From Phycisphaerales bacterium (GTDB taxonomy: Bacteria; Planctomycetota; Phycisphaerae; UBA1845; Fen-1342): a stretch of DNA of 64,000 nt. The position numbers and the translations under genes were made by a program. Below are positions 25,104 through 33,167 of this stretch, in pieces. The notes under the pieces are model-generated. The model saw only the letters and a list, made by a program, of their open reading frames with translations, made no database searches and was not told where the DNA came from. The stretch's first letter is position 1, and each line of letters opens with the position of its first letter. The DNA lies in the NCBI GenBank assembly GCA_016716475.1, contig JADJWG010000002.1:248001-312000 (forward strand), given 5' to 3'.

Positions 25104-26156
25104 TCACGCGGCCGGCGGAGCCGACGTACTTTCCGGCGTCACCGCTCGCAGGGTGGCGCCGCAAGAGTCGCGCACCACCAGCTCCGGCCGCAACGATATG
25201 CAGGTGACCGGACGCAGTGGGTCACGCAGCCGCTCGCAGAGCAAAGCAACGGCTTGTGCTCCCATCTCTGCCATCGGTACGCGAATCGTAGTCAGTGCCG
25301 GCCTCGTCATCCGTGCCACGCGCGTGTCATCGAAGCCGACAACCGCCAGATCCTGTGGTACGGACAATCCACACGTCGCGGCCGCGGCGACGACACCGGC
25401 CGCCATCTCATCGTTCGCCGCGAACACGCAGTTCCGCGGACCTGCCCACGCGCGCACGTGCTCGAGTGCCAGCGCGTACGCCGAGTCATACTGGTAGTCG
25501 AGGTGATAGACATCCGCGGTGCACAGCTTCAGCCCCGCTTCGGCCAGCACGTGTAGGTACGCCTCCAACCGCGCGATCGTATCGACGTTCGTCTCCAGCC
25601 CGCCGATGAAGATCACGCGCTCGGCCCGGCACGGTCCGACCACGTGCCGCATCAGTGTCATCGCACCCTGCCGCTGGTCGATTACCACCGAATCGTGCGG
25701 CGTGCCGTCCACATCACCATCCAACACAACGAAGGGCCGTGGAAAATCCGCGAGCACCTCCTGAATGCTGTCTGTTAGCTCCGAAACCAGCACGACCACG
25801 CCGTCAAGCAGAGTCCGCTGCTGCAGGGCATGCAGCAGGGTGTGGCTGTCATCGCCGTCGCGCGCCGAGGCCACGACGAGGTTGTAGCCCGACGCGCGTG
25901 CCTGCTGGTTTGCGCCGCGGATAATCTCGGAATAGAATTCGCCGTGCAGATCCGGCAGCACCAGCCCCACGATCTCACTGCGCCGCAGCATCAGCCCGCG
26001 CGCAAAGGCGTTCGGCCGATAACCCAGCTCCGCGATCGCCGATTCCACCCGTTCACGCGTATGTTCGTTCACCAATTCGCGGCGGTTGATCACACGCGAT
26101 ACGGTACTGATGGACACCTTGGCGCGGTGCGCCACATCGGCAATCGAAACAGCCAT
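25104..26156 (-). CDS. LacI-family transcriptional regulator of the glucan locus
   Basis: A 350-residue repressor. The N-terminal helix-turn-helix SIADVAHRAKVSISTVSRVI (about 4-23) and hinge GYRPNAFARGL are followed by a periplasmic-binding-protein-like sensor domain (about 60-330), with FAANDEMAAGVV and VVGFDDTRVARMTRPALTTI as the usual late motifs. The ATG at 26156 has AGGTGG upstream; an in-frame TTG at 26174 adds six residues with no gain. It is divergent from the PF10091 gene at 26236, and the shared region holds TGACAGCGCTTTCA, a LacI-type palindrome. The near-identical site at 17974 shows which operons it most likely controls. The inducer is probably a glucan oligosaccharide, by context. 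Confidence 0.93.
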   Translation of the reverse strand: MAVSIADVAHRAKVSISTVSRVINRRELVNEHTRERVESAIAELGYRPNAFARGLMLRRSEIVGLVLPDLHGEFYSEIIRGANQQARASGYNLVVASARDGDDSHTLLHALQQRTLLDGVVVLVSELTDSIQEVLADFPRPFVVLDGDVDGTPHDSVVIDQRQGAMTLMRHVVGPCRAERVIFIGGLETNVDTIARLEAYLHVLAEAGLKLCTADVYHLDYQYDSAYALALEHVRAWAGPRNCVFAANDEMAAGVVAAAATCGLSVPQDLAVVGFDDTRVARMTRPALTTIRVPMAEMGAQAVALLCERLRDPLRPVTCISLRPELVVRDSCGATLRAVTPESTSAPPAA

Positions 26157-26198
26157 GGACCACCTGCTGTCCAAGCCGGAGGGAGGGTCTGAGACCTT

Positions 26199-26227
26199 TT
26201 GACAGCGCTTTCACTTCACGATAGGGT
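26199..26227 (+). promoter_or_regulatory. Promoter and LacI-type operator for the PF10091 lipoprotein gene
   Basis: TTGACA (26199-26204), 17 bases, then TAGGGT (26222-26227), a weak -10 box. The palindrome TGACAGCGCTTTCA (26200-26213) covers the -35 box. Transcription would start only a few bases before the ATG at 26236, so the leader is very short. The operator differs from the site at 17974-17987 at two positions. Confidence 0.7.
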
Positions 26228-26235
26228 GCGGAGCC

Positions 26236-27738
26236 ATGAACTGTCAACTCATTTCTACGGCATTGGTTGTGGCGATTGTGGTGGGGTGCGCCACTGTCCA
26301 TCCTACCCGCGCAGCGCAATCGGCCGACGGCACCGCCGGCGCAAGTCCGCCCACGCCCACCACGCTACCCGCGGAGTCCGTCCGCCGCACAGCCGAGACC
26401 GATGCTGCCCAGCGGTACGCATTCAGCCCCGAGGAAGAGCGGTTGCTCGAAGAAATCCAGCATGGCTGCTTCCTCTACTTCTGGAAGGAAGTCGGCGCGC
26501 CGTCCGGCCTGGTGAAGGACCGGAAACTCGGCCCGGTGTCGAGCATCGCGGCTGTTGGATTCCAGCTCTCGTCGTTGCCGATCGGCGTCGAGCGAAAGTG
26601 GATCACGCGGGCCGAGGGTGAGGAGCGCGCCCGCACAGTCCTGCGGTCACTGCTGGAGCGTGATGACAACAAACGTTATGGCGTTTACCTGCACTATCCG
26701 GACCTCGACACGGGGGGCCTTTCGCGGGCGGGATACGAGATCGCGGCCAGCACCGTGGACCATGCACTGCTGATGGCCGGCGCGATTCCGGCGGGTGTTT
26801 ACTTCGGCGGCGAGGTGCGTGCGCTGGTCGATCGGCTCATCGCCGAGACCCACTGGCGCGCGTTTTCGGTGGGGGAGGGTGGGCTCCTCTCCATGGGCTG
26901 GAAACCAGCCGACCCCGCGCAGATGGATGGTGAGGGTCAGTTCATTCGCTGGTACTGGAAGGACAGCGGCGACGAAGAGCGCCTGATCTACTTCCTCGGC
27001 GCGGGCGCGCCGCGGGCAGAATATGCCCTGCCACCGGAGTTGTACTACCGCACTGCACGGCATTTGAAACGCTGGGAAGACGGTCCACCTTACGTCGTCA
27101 CCTACCCCGGCGCGCTATTCACCTACACCTTCAGTCACTGCTGGATCGACTACCGGAAATTCGACGCCGATGATCCCGCCCGCTTCGGCAGTGACCTACC
27201 CGCGGTCGATTGGTTCGAGAATTCGCGCCGCGCCGTGCTCACACACCGCGCCCGCTGCATTGCCATGGCGGACACTTACAAGACCTTCGCCGAGGATCGC
27301 TGGGGCCTGAGCGCCTGTGACGGACCGAGGGGCTATATGGTCCCCAACGTGCAGCCCAACCTGGCGAAGCGTGACGACTGGCACCAGGGCACGATCGCGC
27401 CTTACGCCGCCGGCGCCGCCATCATGTTCACGCCGGCGGAGAGCGTCGCTGCATTGCATGCTTTCCGTTTTTTGAAGGATGCAGACGGCCGCCCGGTTGT
27501 CTGGCGTGACCCGGCCGAGGGGGGCTACGGCCTGGCCGACGCGTTCAACCTGGAGCTCGGTTGGACGAGCCCGGACTACCTTGGCATCGACCACGGCCCG
27601 TTGCTACTGGCGATCGAGAACGTTCGGACCGGGCTCATCTGGCGACTTTTCATGGAGCACGATGTCGCCCAGCGCGCCGTCGAGCGACTGGGCTGGAAGC
27701 GGCGCGCCACGGGGAGCGAAGCGAGCCCGTCGCCCTGA
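26236..27738 (+). CDS. PF10091-fold (GH144-like) glucan hydrolase lipoprotein
   Basis: A 500-residue protein with a hydrophobic N-terminus ending in VVGC (Cys18), so probably a lipoprotein, then a Pro/Thr-rich linker to about residue 60. The rest is the PF10091 'glucoamylase' (alpha/alpha)6 domain: EIQHGCFLYFWKEVGAPSGL, SSIAAVGFQLSSLPIG, GLLSMGWKPADPAQMDGEGQ, YTFSHCWIDYRKFD, YKTFAEDRWGLSACDGPRGY and GLADAFNLELGWTSPDYLGI. Characterised members of this fold are GH144 endo-beta-1,2-glucanases; other substrates exist. It would cut glucan outside the cell to oligomers for the ABC importer and GH1 enzyme. It is divergent from the LacI gene and sits behind a LacI-type operator. Confidence 0.85.
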   Translation: MNCQLISTALVVAIVVGCATVHPTRAAQSADGTAGASPPTPTTLPAESVRRTAETDAAQRYAFSPEEERLLEEIQHGCFLYFWKEVGAPSGLVKDRKLGPVSSIAAVGFQLSSLPIGVERKWITRAEGEERARTVLRSLLERDDNKRYGVYLHYPDLDTGGLSRAGYEIAASTVDHALLMAGAIPAGVYFGGEVRALVDRLIAETHWRAFSVGEGGLLSMGWKPADPAQMDGEGQFIRWYWKDSGDEERLIYFLGAGAPRAEYALPPELYYRTARHLKRWEDGPPYVVTYPGALFTYTFSHCWIDYRKFDADDPARFGSDLPAVDWFENSRRAVLTHRARCIAMADTYKTFAEDRWGLSACDGPRGYMVPNVQPNLAKRDDWHQGTIAPYAAGAAIMFTPAESVAALHAFRFLKDADGRPVVWRDPAEGGYGLADAFNLELGWTSPDYLGIDHGPLLLAIENVRTGLIWRLFMEHDVAQRAVERLGWKRRATGSEASPSP

Positions 27739-27777
27739 AGCGAAAAAGCGAGCTGCGGGGTCATGATGGTCTTCTTC

Positions 27778-28485
27778 CTACCGTGCCCTGCGCGTGTTTG
27801 CCCCGGTTTCTCGGATGGCGACACCGGTCATCTGCGGACCCTCCAGACTCCGCCACAGGTACCAGGTCGCGTAGGTCCGGTAGGGCCGCCATGGCTCCGC
27901 CAGTGCGAGCATTTCCTCCCGCGATAGGAACTCCGCGCGGCCCAGCAGGGTCCGTACCGCCTTCCGCAGACCAAGATCATCGATCGGCCACACATCCGTC
28001 CGCCCCAGGCAGAAGATCAGCAGCATCTCCGCCGTCCAGCGCCCGATGCCCTTGATACGAGTCACGGCCGCGAGCACTTCTTCATCCGACATGCGCTCCA
28101 GCTTGGCGCGCGTCAGTGTACGATCTGCGAACACGGCCGCGAGCTCGTGAACATAAACTGCTTTCTGCCTTGAGAGTCCCACTGTGCGCAGCTCGTCCAG
28201 TGTTTGCGCCATGACCCCGCGTGGCGAGAGTCGTCCGTGCGGGCACGTGGATTTCAGTCGGCGAAACACGGCCGCGGCTGCGGTCATCGAAACCTGCTGT
28301 TGTGTAATCGCTGCGCTCAGGCAATGGAACGGGTCGCGGGTCAGCTTGGGGCGGTGCGGGCCGATGGATCGGATCAGGGCCGCCAGCCGTGCATCGGCAG
28401 TCGCCAGGAAGCGCAGTGCCGTCCATGCGGCCTGGTCGGGGTCCGTTGTCGCTGGTGACAAAGGTTTGCGATCCAGAAACGACAT
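27778..28485 (-). CDS. DNA-3-methyladenine glycosylase II (AlkA-like, HhH-GPD)
   Basis: A 235-residue base-excision repair glycosylase of the HhH-GPD superfamily that removes alkylated purines. ITQQQVSMTAA (60-70) is the intercalating region. The helix-hairpin-helix VTRIKGIGRWTAEMLLIFCL spans 141-160 and is followed by DVWPIDDLGLRKA, where Asp170 matches the catalytic Asp. No iron-sulfur cysteines follow, as in AlkA and unlike EndoIII. Length suits the short bacterial AlkA form without the N-terminal methyltransferase half. It begins 15 bases after the TPR lipoprotein gene on the same strand. Confidence 0.9.
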   Translation of the reverse strand: MSFLDRKPLSPATTDPDQAAWTALRFLATADARLAALIRSIGPHRPKLTRDPFHCLSAAITQQQVSMTAAAAVFRRLKSTCPHGRLSPRGVMAQTLDELRTVGLSRQKAVYVHELAAVFADRTLTRAKLERMSDEEVLAAVTRIKGIGRWTAEMLLIFCLGRTDVWPIDDLGLRKAVRTLLGRAEFLSREEMLALAEPWRPYRTYATWYLWRSLEGPQMTGVAIRETGANTRRAR

Positions 28486-28499
28486 GGCCGGTCCAGGTG

Positions 28500-30305
28500 T
28501 TAGGGTGTTTGTTTGCGACCGGCGGGCGTCCGCAACTCGGAGGCGGGTTCACTCATGATCATGAGCGGCATGCGGTACGGCTCGCGCCGGCCGGCGTACC
28601 AATCGCGCCATGCCAACTCGGCCTCGGCCGCATTCGCGAGACCGACAGCCGCCCACCAGCGATCCCCCGGCCGCTCCGCGAAGCGTCGCGCCAGCTCGGC
28701 CGCAACCGAGGGCGTGTCGGGTGCCTGCGCACCCAGCACATCGAGAAGCCAGGCCGTCAGGGCGGCCGAGTCTGCATAGAAGCGCTCGACTTCGCGGGGC
28801 AGTGTTTCGGCCGCGAGCAGATGTCGTACTGAGGGTGTCGAGGTACCAAGTCGCAGGCGATACAGGAGGCGGCGCGCGGGGGGTTCCGCCTGTAGTGCAA
28901 GACCCTCGTCAATCGCCAATGGGGGTATACGTTGACCCAGGGCTTCGGCCAGCACCAGGTGCGTCAGTTCATGTGGAAGGGTACTGCTCAGCAGCCATGG
29001 ATCCCCCTGGAACACGTGCAATTCGCGCGTCAGCACACGTTCACCCTGCACGCGCGTATGGCTGACGGCGAAGGTGATGCCGCGCGTTTGGGTGGCGGCG
29101 TGCAATTCCTCCTGCGAGGCATGCACATGGATGGTACACGGCGGATTCCATACCATCTCTGCGGGGCGACCCAGCCATGCCGAGATCCCTTCGTAATGAC
29201 GCTCGGCTGCACGGGCCACGCGTTCGGCCACGAGGTCGTTGCGTGCCCGGACTACGAAACCACGGGCGGCCCGGTCCTTCCACACCTCCGGCAGCGCGAC
29301 GGCCCAGAACCCGTCGCGCCGTTGGGTCGCGATCGTGTCGTACAACTGCCGTGCCCGGGTGATTGCTTGTTGTCGCAGCGCAGCGACCGCTTCGCGCCGC
29401 TGGTCGACCGCCGGCAGTTGCCAATCCACGCCCAGCGCAGCCGCATAGGTCCGCCCTGCGGGTACAAGGTCACCGGCCCGTTCAGCGAGCTGCGCTCCGA
29501 TGATCTGCCCGAGGATGATCTCGTCGGTCAGTTCCAGCACTTCGATCGTCCGCGCCAGCAGGCGCCCCGCCGCGTTGGGGTCACTCAGCACCTCCGGCCC
29601 CTGATCGCCAAGTGCCAGTGCCAGGCACACGAGCCAGCGCGAGGCGATGCGGCGGTCATGGGTGGTTTTCTCAGCCAGTAACGATTCATACAGCGCGAAT
29701 GCTTCGGCGAAGTTACGGGCCAGGTAGTGATCGTCCGCTGCCCCCAGGCGCGCGCGCTGCCGGCGCTCGGTCAGTGCCGTGGACAGATCGGGGCGCAGTG
29801 CCTGCATCTCGTTCATCAGGTCCAGGGCGGCCTCGAACAACTCGAGGTCAAGCAGGCGATCGATTTCCGGCAATTGCGCGCCCGCCCGCTCCCGGGCTTC
29901 CAACACCCAATTTCGCAGACGGGCGGCTTCGGCATGCTGCGCGTCGAGCGCGAGGACGGCTTCGAGCGCCGCTAAGCTGTCCGCGAACCGCCGTTCTGCC
30001 AGCCAGAGCTCGGCGAGTGCCAAATGCAGGTGGATGTACTCGGCCCGGACCGCGGCATCTCCGGACTGTGCGCGGAGTGATTCCTGCACCAGCCGCAGGG
30101 CCGCTTCGGTCCGTCCCTCGGCGAGGTGTGCCAGCAACTGCGCGCGGAGTCCGGTTGTGACCGGTGCCGTGGTGGGCGGGGATTGCGCGATCGTCCCGGC
30201 ACCGCAGGCCGCCAGTGAGACCAGCACGGTGATCAGCCCCCGCCGCTTGAGCGTGGAGGTGCCGGACATAGAATGGCGCCGCCAGAGCGGGTCGTGCTGC
30301 ATCAT
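28500..30305 (-). CDS. TPR lipoprotein with peptidase MA-like domain
   Basis: A 601-residue probable lipoprotein. The signal region LITVLVSLAAC puts the lipid Cys at about residue 34. Helical TPR-like repeats occupy about 50-320 and a metalloprotease-like domain with HELTH (445-449) follows, typical of the peptidase_MA family of unknown substrate. The start at 30305 is preferred because AGGAGG lies nine bases upstream; an ATG at 30269 would shorten the N-terminus to fit the signal better but lacks such a site. It is divergent from the PIN-TRAM gene and upstream of the glycosylase. Confidence 0.78.
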   Translation of the reverse strand: MMQHDPLWRRHSMSGTSTLKRRGLITVLVSLAACGAGTIAQSPPTTAPVTTGLRAQLLAHLAEGRTEAALRLVQESLRAQSGDAAVRAEYIHLHLALAELWLAERRFADSLAALEAVLALDAQHAEAARLRNWVLEARERAGAQLPEIDRLLDLELFEAALDLMNEMQALRPDLSTALTERRQRARLGAADDHYLARNFAEAFALYESLLAEKTTHDRRIASRWLVCLALALGDQGPEVLSDPNAAGRLLARTIEVLELTDEIILGQIIGAQLAERAGDLVPAGRTYAAALGVDWQLPAVDQRREAVAALRQQAITRARQLYDTIATQRRDGFWAVALPEVWKDRAARGFVVRARNDLVAERVARAAERHYEGISAWLGRPAEMVWNPPCTIHVHASQEELHAATQTRGITFAVSHTRVQGERVLTRELHVFQGDPWLLSSTLPHELTHLVLAEALGQRIPPLAIDEGLALQAEPPARRLLYRLRLGTSTPSVRHLLAAETLPREVERFYADSAALTAWLLDVLGAQAPDTPSVAAELARRFAERPGDRWWAAVGLANAAEAELAWRDWYAGRREPYRMPLMIMSEPASELRTPAGRKQTP

Positions 30306-30400
30306 CCCGCGTTTCCTCCTGGCCCGGCCGCGTTCGTGCCGGGAACGCCCCGAGGACTTCGCATTATACGGGCCTACCCGCCTGTGAAAGGAATGGACGC

Positions 30401-31462
30401 ATGGTCAGTTGGGTGTTGCGTGGTTTGTTCGTGGCGCTCGTCATGGCGGTTGCCATCCTGGCGGCGGGGGATGAAAAATCGGGTGTCAGTGGTCAGGCGG
30501 TGCCGTGGGCATTGAGTGCGACGGGTTTCGCGGTCGCCCTGGTCGTGGTCGAGGCGTTCCTGTTGCGCAAGTCGTTGGCTGCATTGTCCGGAGCGTTCCT
30601 TGGCCTGGTCGCAGGCATCGTGTTTGCTTACGGCCTGGGCCTGATCGTCGACCTGATTGTCGAGGTGTACCTGGGTGGCGAAGTCGAGCAACCGATGGTG
30701 GGGGTTATCAAGCTGCTGCTCGGCATCGTCTCCTGTTACCTCACCATCAGCTTCATCCTGCAATCCAAGGATGACATCCGATTCGTCATTCCCTACGTCG
30801 AGTTCGCCAAGCAAACCCGCGGCAACCGTCCGCTGATCCTCGATACGTCGGTCATTATTGACGGCCGGATTGCCGACATCTGCGATACGCGCATCATCGA
30901 CTCGGCCATTTTCATCCCACGTTTCGTGCTGCAGGAGTTGCAGACGATTGCGGACAGCGCCGACAAGCTGAAGCGAAATCGCGGTCGCCGCGGTCTTGAT
31001 ATGCTCAACAAGCTCCAGACCAACGACAAGGTGGAGATCCGGATCTCCGAAACGCGGCTTCCCAGCGGTGAGGAATCCGGCGACGTGGACCAGAAACTGG
31101 TCGCACTCGCGAAGAAGCTCGACGGTCGGATTGTCACGAACGACTACAACCTGAATAAGATTGCCCAGATCCGGGGCGTGGACGTGATTAACATCAACGA
31201 CCTCGCGAACGCACTCAAACCGGTGGTCATGCCCGGTGAGACACTGACGGTCAAAATCATCAAGCCGGGCGAGGAGGCCGGGCAGGGCGTTGGCTACCTG
31301 GAAGACGGGACCATGGTTGTCGCTGAGAACGCGCGCGACAAGATCAATGAGGACGTCACGCTCACCATCACCAGTGTGCTGCAGACCTCCGCTGGGCGCA
31401 TGATTTTCGGCCGTCCCGAGGGCGAACCACCGCCCGGCCGGCGCCCCCGCGCGCGGATCTGA
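30401..31462 (+). CDS. PIN-TRAM membrane protein (YacL-like)
   Basis: A 353-residue protein with four N-terminal membrane helices (about 5-22, 38-53, 63-90, 100-120), a PIN nuclease domain and a C-terminal TRAM RNA-binding domain. The PIN domain starts at PLILDTSVIIDGRIADI with Asp148, and continues with RFVLQELQTIADSAD and DGRIVTNDYNLNKIA. The TRAM part has VKIIKPGEEAGQGVGYLEDG then TMVVAENA. This architecture matches the YacL family, a membrane-bound putative RNase. Function in the cell is not well defined. A short gap leads to ispH on the same strand. Confidence 0.93.
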   Translation: MVSWVLRGLFVALVMAVAILAAGDEKSGVSGQAVPWALSATGFAVALVVVEAFLLRKSLAALSGAFLGLVAGIVFAYGLGLIVDLIVEVYLGGEVEQPMVGVIKLLLGIVSCYLTISFILQSKDDIRFVIPYVEFAKQTRGNRPLILDTSVIIDGRIADICDTRIIDSAIFIPRFVLQELQTIADSADKLKRNRGRRGLDMLNKLQTNDKVEIRISETRLPSGEESGDVDQKLVALAKKLDGRIVTNDYNLNKIAQIRGVDVININDLANALKPVVMPGETLTVKIIKPGEEAGQGVGYLEDGTMVVAENARDKINEDVTLTITSVLQTSAGRMIFGRPEGEPPPGRRPRARI

Positions 31463-31502
31463 GGTTCTGCGCCCGGGGCCGGTGCGGCGTTCTGTGCCTT
31501 CT

Positions 31503-31508
31503 ATAATC
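31503..31508 (+). promoter_or_regulatory. Possible -10 box of an ispH promoter
   Basis: A perfect TATAAT lies about 95 bases upstream of the ispH ATG. The -35 region at the right distance (CGGTGC) is poor, so the call is tentative. Confidence 0.4.
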
Positions 31509-31603
31509 CAGCCGACGTCGGATCGGAGCGCGGTGCCGCCTAGATCGATCGTGACCGGACCCCGGGTACTTCCCGGCCGGGCCGGTCCCAGCCAGGAGAA
31601 CGC

Positions 31604-32551
31604 ATGCACGTTATTGTCGCCAGGCCTCGTGGCTTCTGTGCGGGCGTGGAGCGCGCGATTCGCGCCGTGGAACTTGCACTGGAAGAATTCGGTCCGCCGA
31701 TCTTTGTGCGCAAGGAAATTGTCCACAATCTGCATGTGGTCAACCGGCTGCGGGCGCGGGGGGCAACGTTCGTGGAAGAGCTGGACGAGATTCCCGCCGG
31801 GGCGGTCGCGATTCTCTCCGCCCACGGCTCACCGCCGGAGGTGTATTCCGAAGCGCTGCGGCGCGGGCTGCGGGTGGTCGACGCGACCTGTCCCCTCGTG
31901 CGCAAAGTGCATGTGGAAGTCAGCCGTTACGTGAAGCGTGGGTACCGCATTGTCCTCATTGGTCATGCCGGCCATGACGAAGTGATCGGAACCATGGGCC
32001 AGGCACCCGCCGAAACCGTCCTGGTGGAGACACTGGCGGATGTCGCGCGACTGGCGCTCGATCCACAGCAAGCCGGGGTGATCCTCACGCAGACCACTCT
32101 TAGCCAGGATGACACGCGCGAACTGGTCGAGGCGCTGCAGGCACGTTTCCCCCACCTCGAGTTGCCACCGTCCGACGACATCTGCTACGCAACGCAGAAC
32201 CGGCAGAATGCGGTCAAGGAGATTACGGACCGGATCGACCTGCTGCTCGTGGTGGGCTCGAAGAACTCCTCGAACTCACAGCGGCTCACCGAGGTGGCCC
32301 GCGCACGTGGGGTCGCCTCGTACCTGATCGACGGCCCGGACCAGATTGATCCGGCTTGGCTGGAGGGGGTTCAGACGGTCGGCGTATCGTCCGGCGCGAG
32401 TGCCCCGGAGGACATCGTGCAGGGTGTGCTGGCGTGGCTTGAACGGGCCGGGCTCGACTCGCTGGAAGAGGTGGATGCCCCTGATGAAGGCGTCACTTTC
32501 ACTTTGCCGAAGTTCACCCAGTTGACGCGCGCCGGGCAGGCCACCTCATAG
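31604..32551 (+). CDS. ispH: 4-hydroxy-3-methylbut-2-enyl diphosphate reductase
   Basis: A 315-residue iron-sulfur enzyme that makes IPP and DMAPP in the last step of the non-mevalonate isoprenoid pathway. The three cluster cysteines are Cys12 (RGFCAGVERAI), Cys96 (DATCPLV) and Cys194 (DDICYATQNRQ). Substrate residues are visible in EIVHN (His41), SAHGS (His74) and GHAGHDEVIGT (His124, Glu126). VVGSKNSSNSQRL and SSGASAPE complete the pattern. Length is usual. AGGAGA precedes the ATG. It stands downstream of the PIN-TRAM gene. Confidence 0.97.
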   Translation: MHVIVARPRGFCAGVERAIRAVELALEEFGPPIFVRKEIVHNLHVVNRLRARGATFVEELDEIPAGAVAILSAHGSPPEVYSEALRRGLRVVDATCPLVRKVHVEVSRYVKRGYRIVLIGHAGHDEVIGTMGQAPAETVLVETLADVARLALDPQQAGVILTQTTLSQDDTRELVEALQARFPHLELPPSDDICYATQNRQNAVKEITDRIDLLLVVGSKNSSNSQRLTEVARARGVASYLIDGPDQIDPAWLEGVQTVGVSSGASAPEDIVQGVLAWLERAGLDSLEEVDAPDEGVTFTLPKFTQLTRAGQATS

Positions 32552-32567
32552 CCCTGCGGCGCACCGG

Positions 32568-32960
32568 CTACGAGGACCTTGGTGCGGTAGTCGACTCCAC
32601 CAGCAGTTCCGAAACGACATTGAGCAATTGCGTTGGTGTGAAGGGCTTGGTCAGGGTGCGAGTGGCACCCAAACCGCTTGCACTGGCCAGGAACACATTG
32701 TCCTGCGCGCCACTGATCGCCAGGATTTTCGCCTGTGGCGCCTTTTGCCGCAGGTGCAGAATGGTCTCGATCCCGTCACGTTCCGGCATCAGAATGTCGG
32801 TGATCACGAGATCGAACGGAATCGCATTCACGGCCCGCATCGCCTCCAGACCATTGGCTGCCTCGCACACATCGTAGCCGGCCCGCTCCAGACTCAGTCG
32901 CATGACCTTGCGCACTTCGTCGTTGTCGTCCGCTACGAGGATGCTTGGATTGGAACTCAT
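32568..32960 (-). CDS. Single-domain response regulator (CheY-like receiver)
   Basis: A 130-residue receiver domain with no output domain. SILVADDNDEVRKVM holds the acidic pair, DLVITDILMPERDG holds the phosphoacceptor Asp, LAISGA and LTKPFTPTQLL hold the conserved switch Ser and Lys. The ATG at 32960 is chosen; GGGAGG lies about ten bases upstream. No histidine kinase is nearby, so its partner is encoded elsewhere. It follows xseA on the same strand after a gap of about 200 bases. Confidence 0.9.
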   Translation of the reverse strand: MSSNPSILVADDNDEVRKVMRLSLERAGYDVCEAANGLEAMRAVNAIPFDLVITDILMPERDGIETILHLRQKAPQAKILAISGAQDNVFLASASGLGATRTLTKPFTPTQLLNVVSELLVESTTAPRSS

Positions 32961-33167
32961 GCCGCACACACCTCCCGCGTTCTGGTTATGGTCAGCACAG
33001 CAGGTGCAAGTCCCTACGGTGCCGTGGGCCGGCGCCGGGCCGACCCGCGATGTTCATCGGCACAAGTTCTTGATATGGAGAAGTCAATTTGCGAGAGAAA
33101 GCCCGATACGACGGCCAGCCCCATGGCAGGCCGCTACCCTCTTAATCCGTAACCGGTTTTTTGATAC

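Noticed and set aside
30374..31825. Long open frame (483 codons) on the minus strand
   Set aside because: It lies antisense to the PIN-TRAM gene and the start of ispH, both clear by homology. Its composition is that of a GC-rich shadow frame.
32961..33167. Possible riboswitch or structured leader upstream of the receiver-domain gene
   Set aside because: GC-rich pairing is present but no known aptamer core could be recognised.
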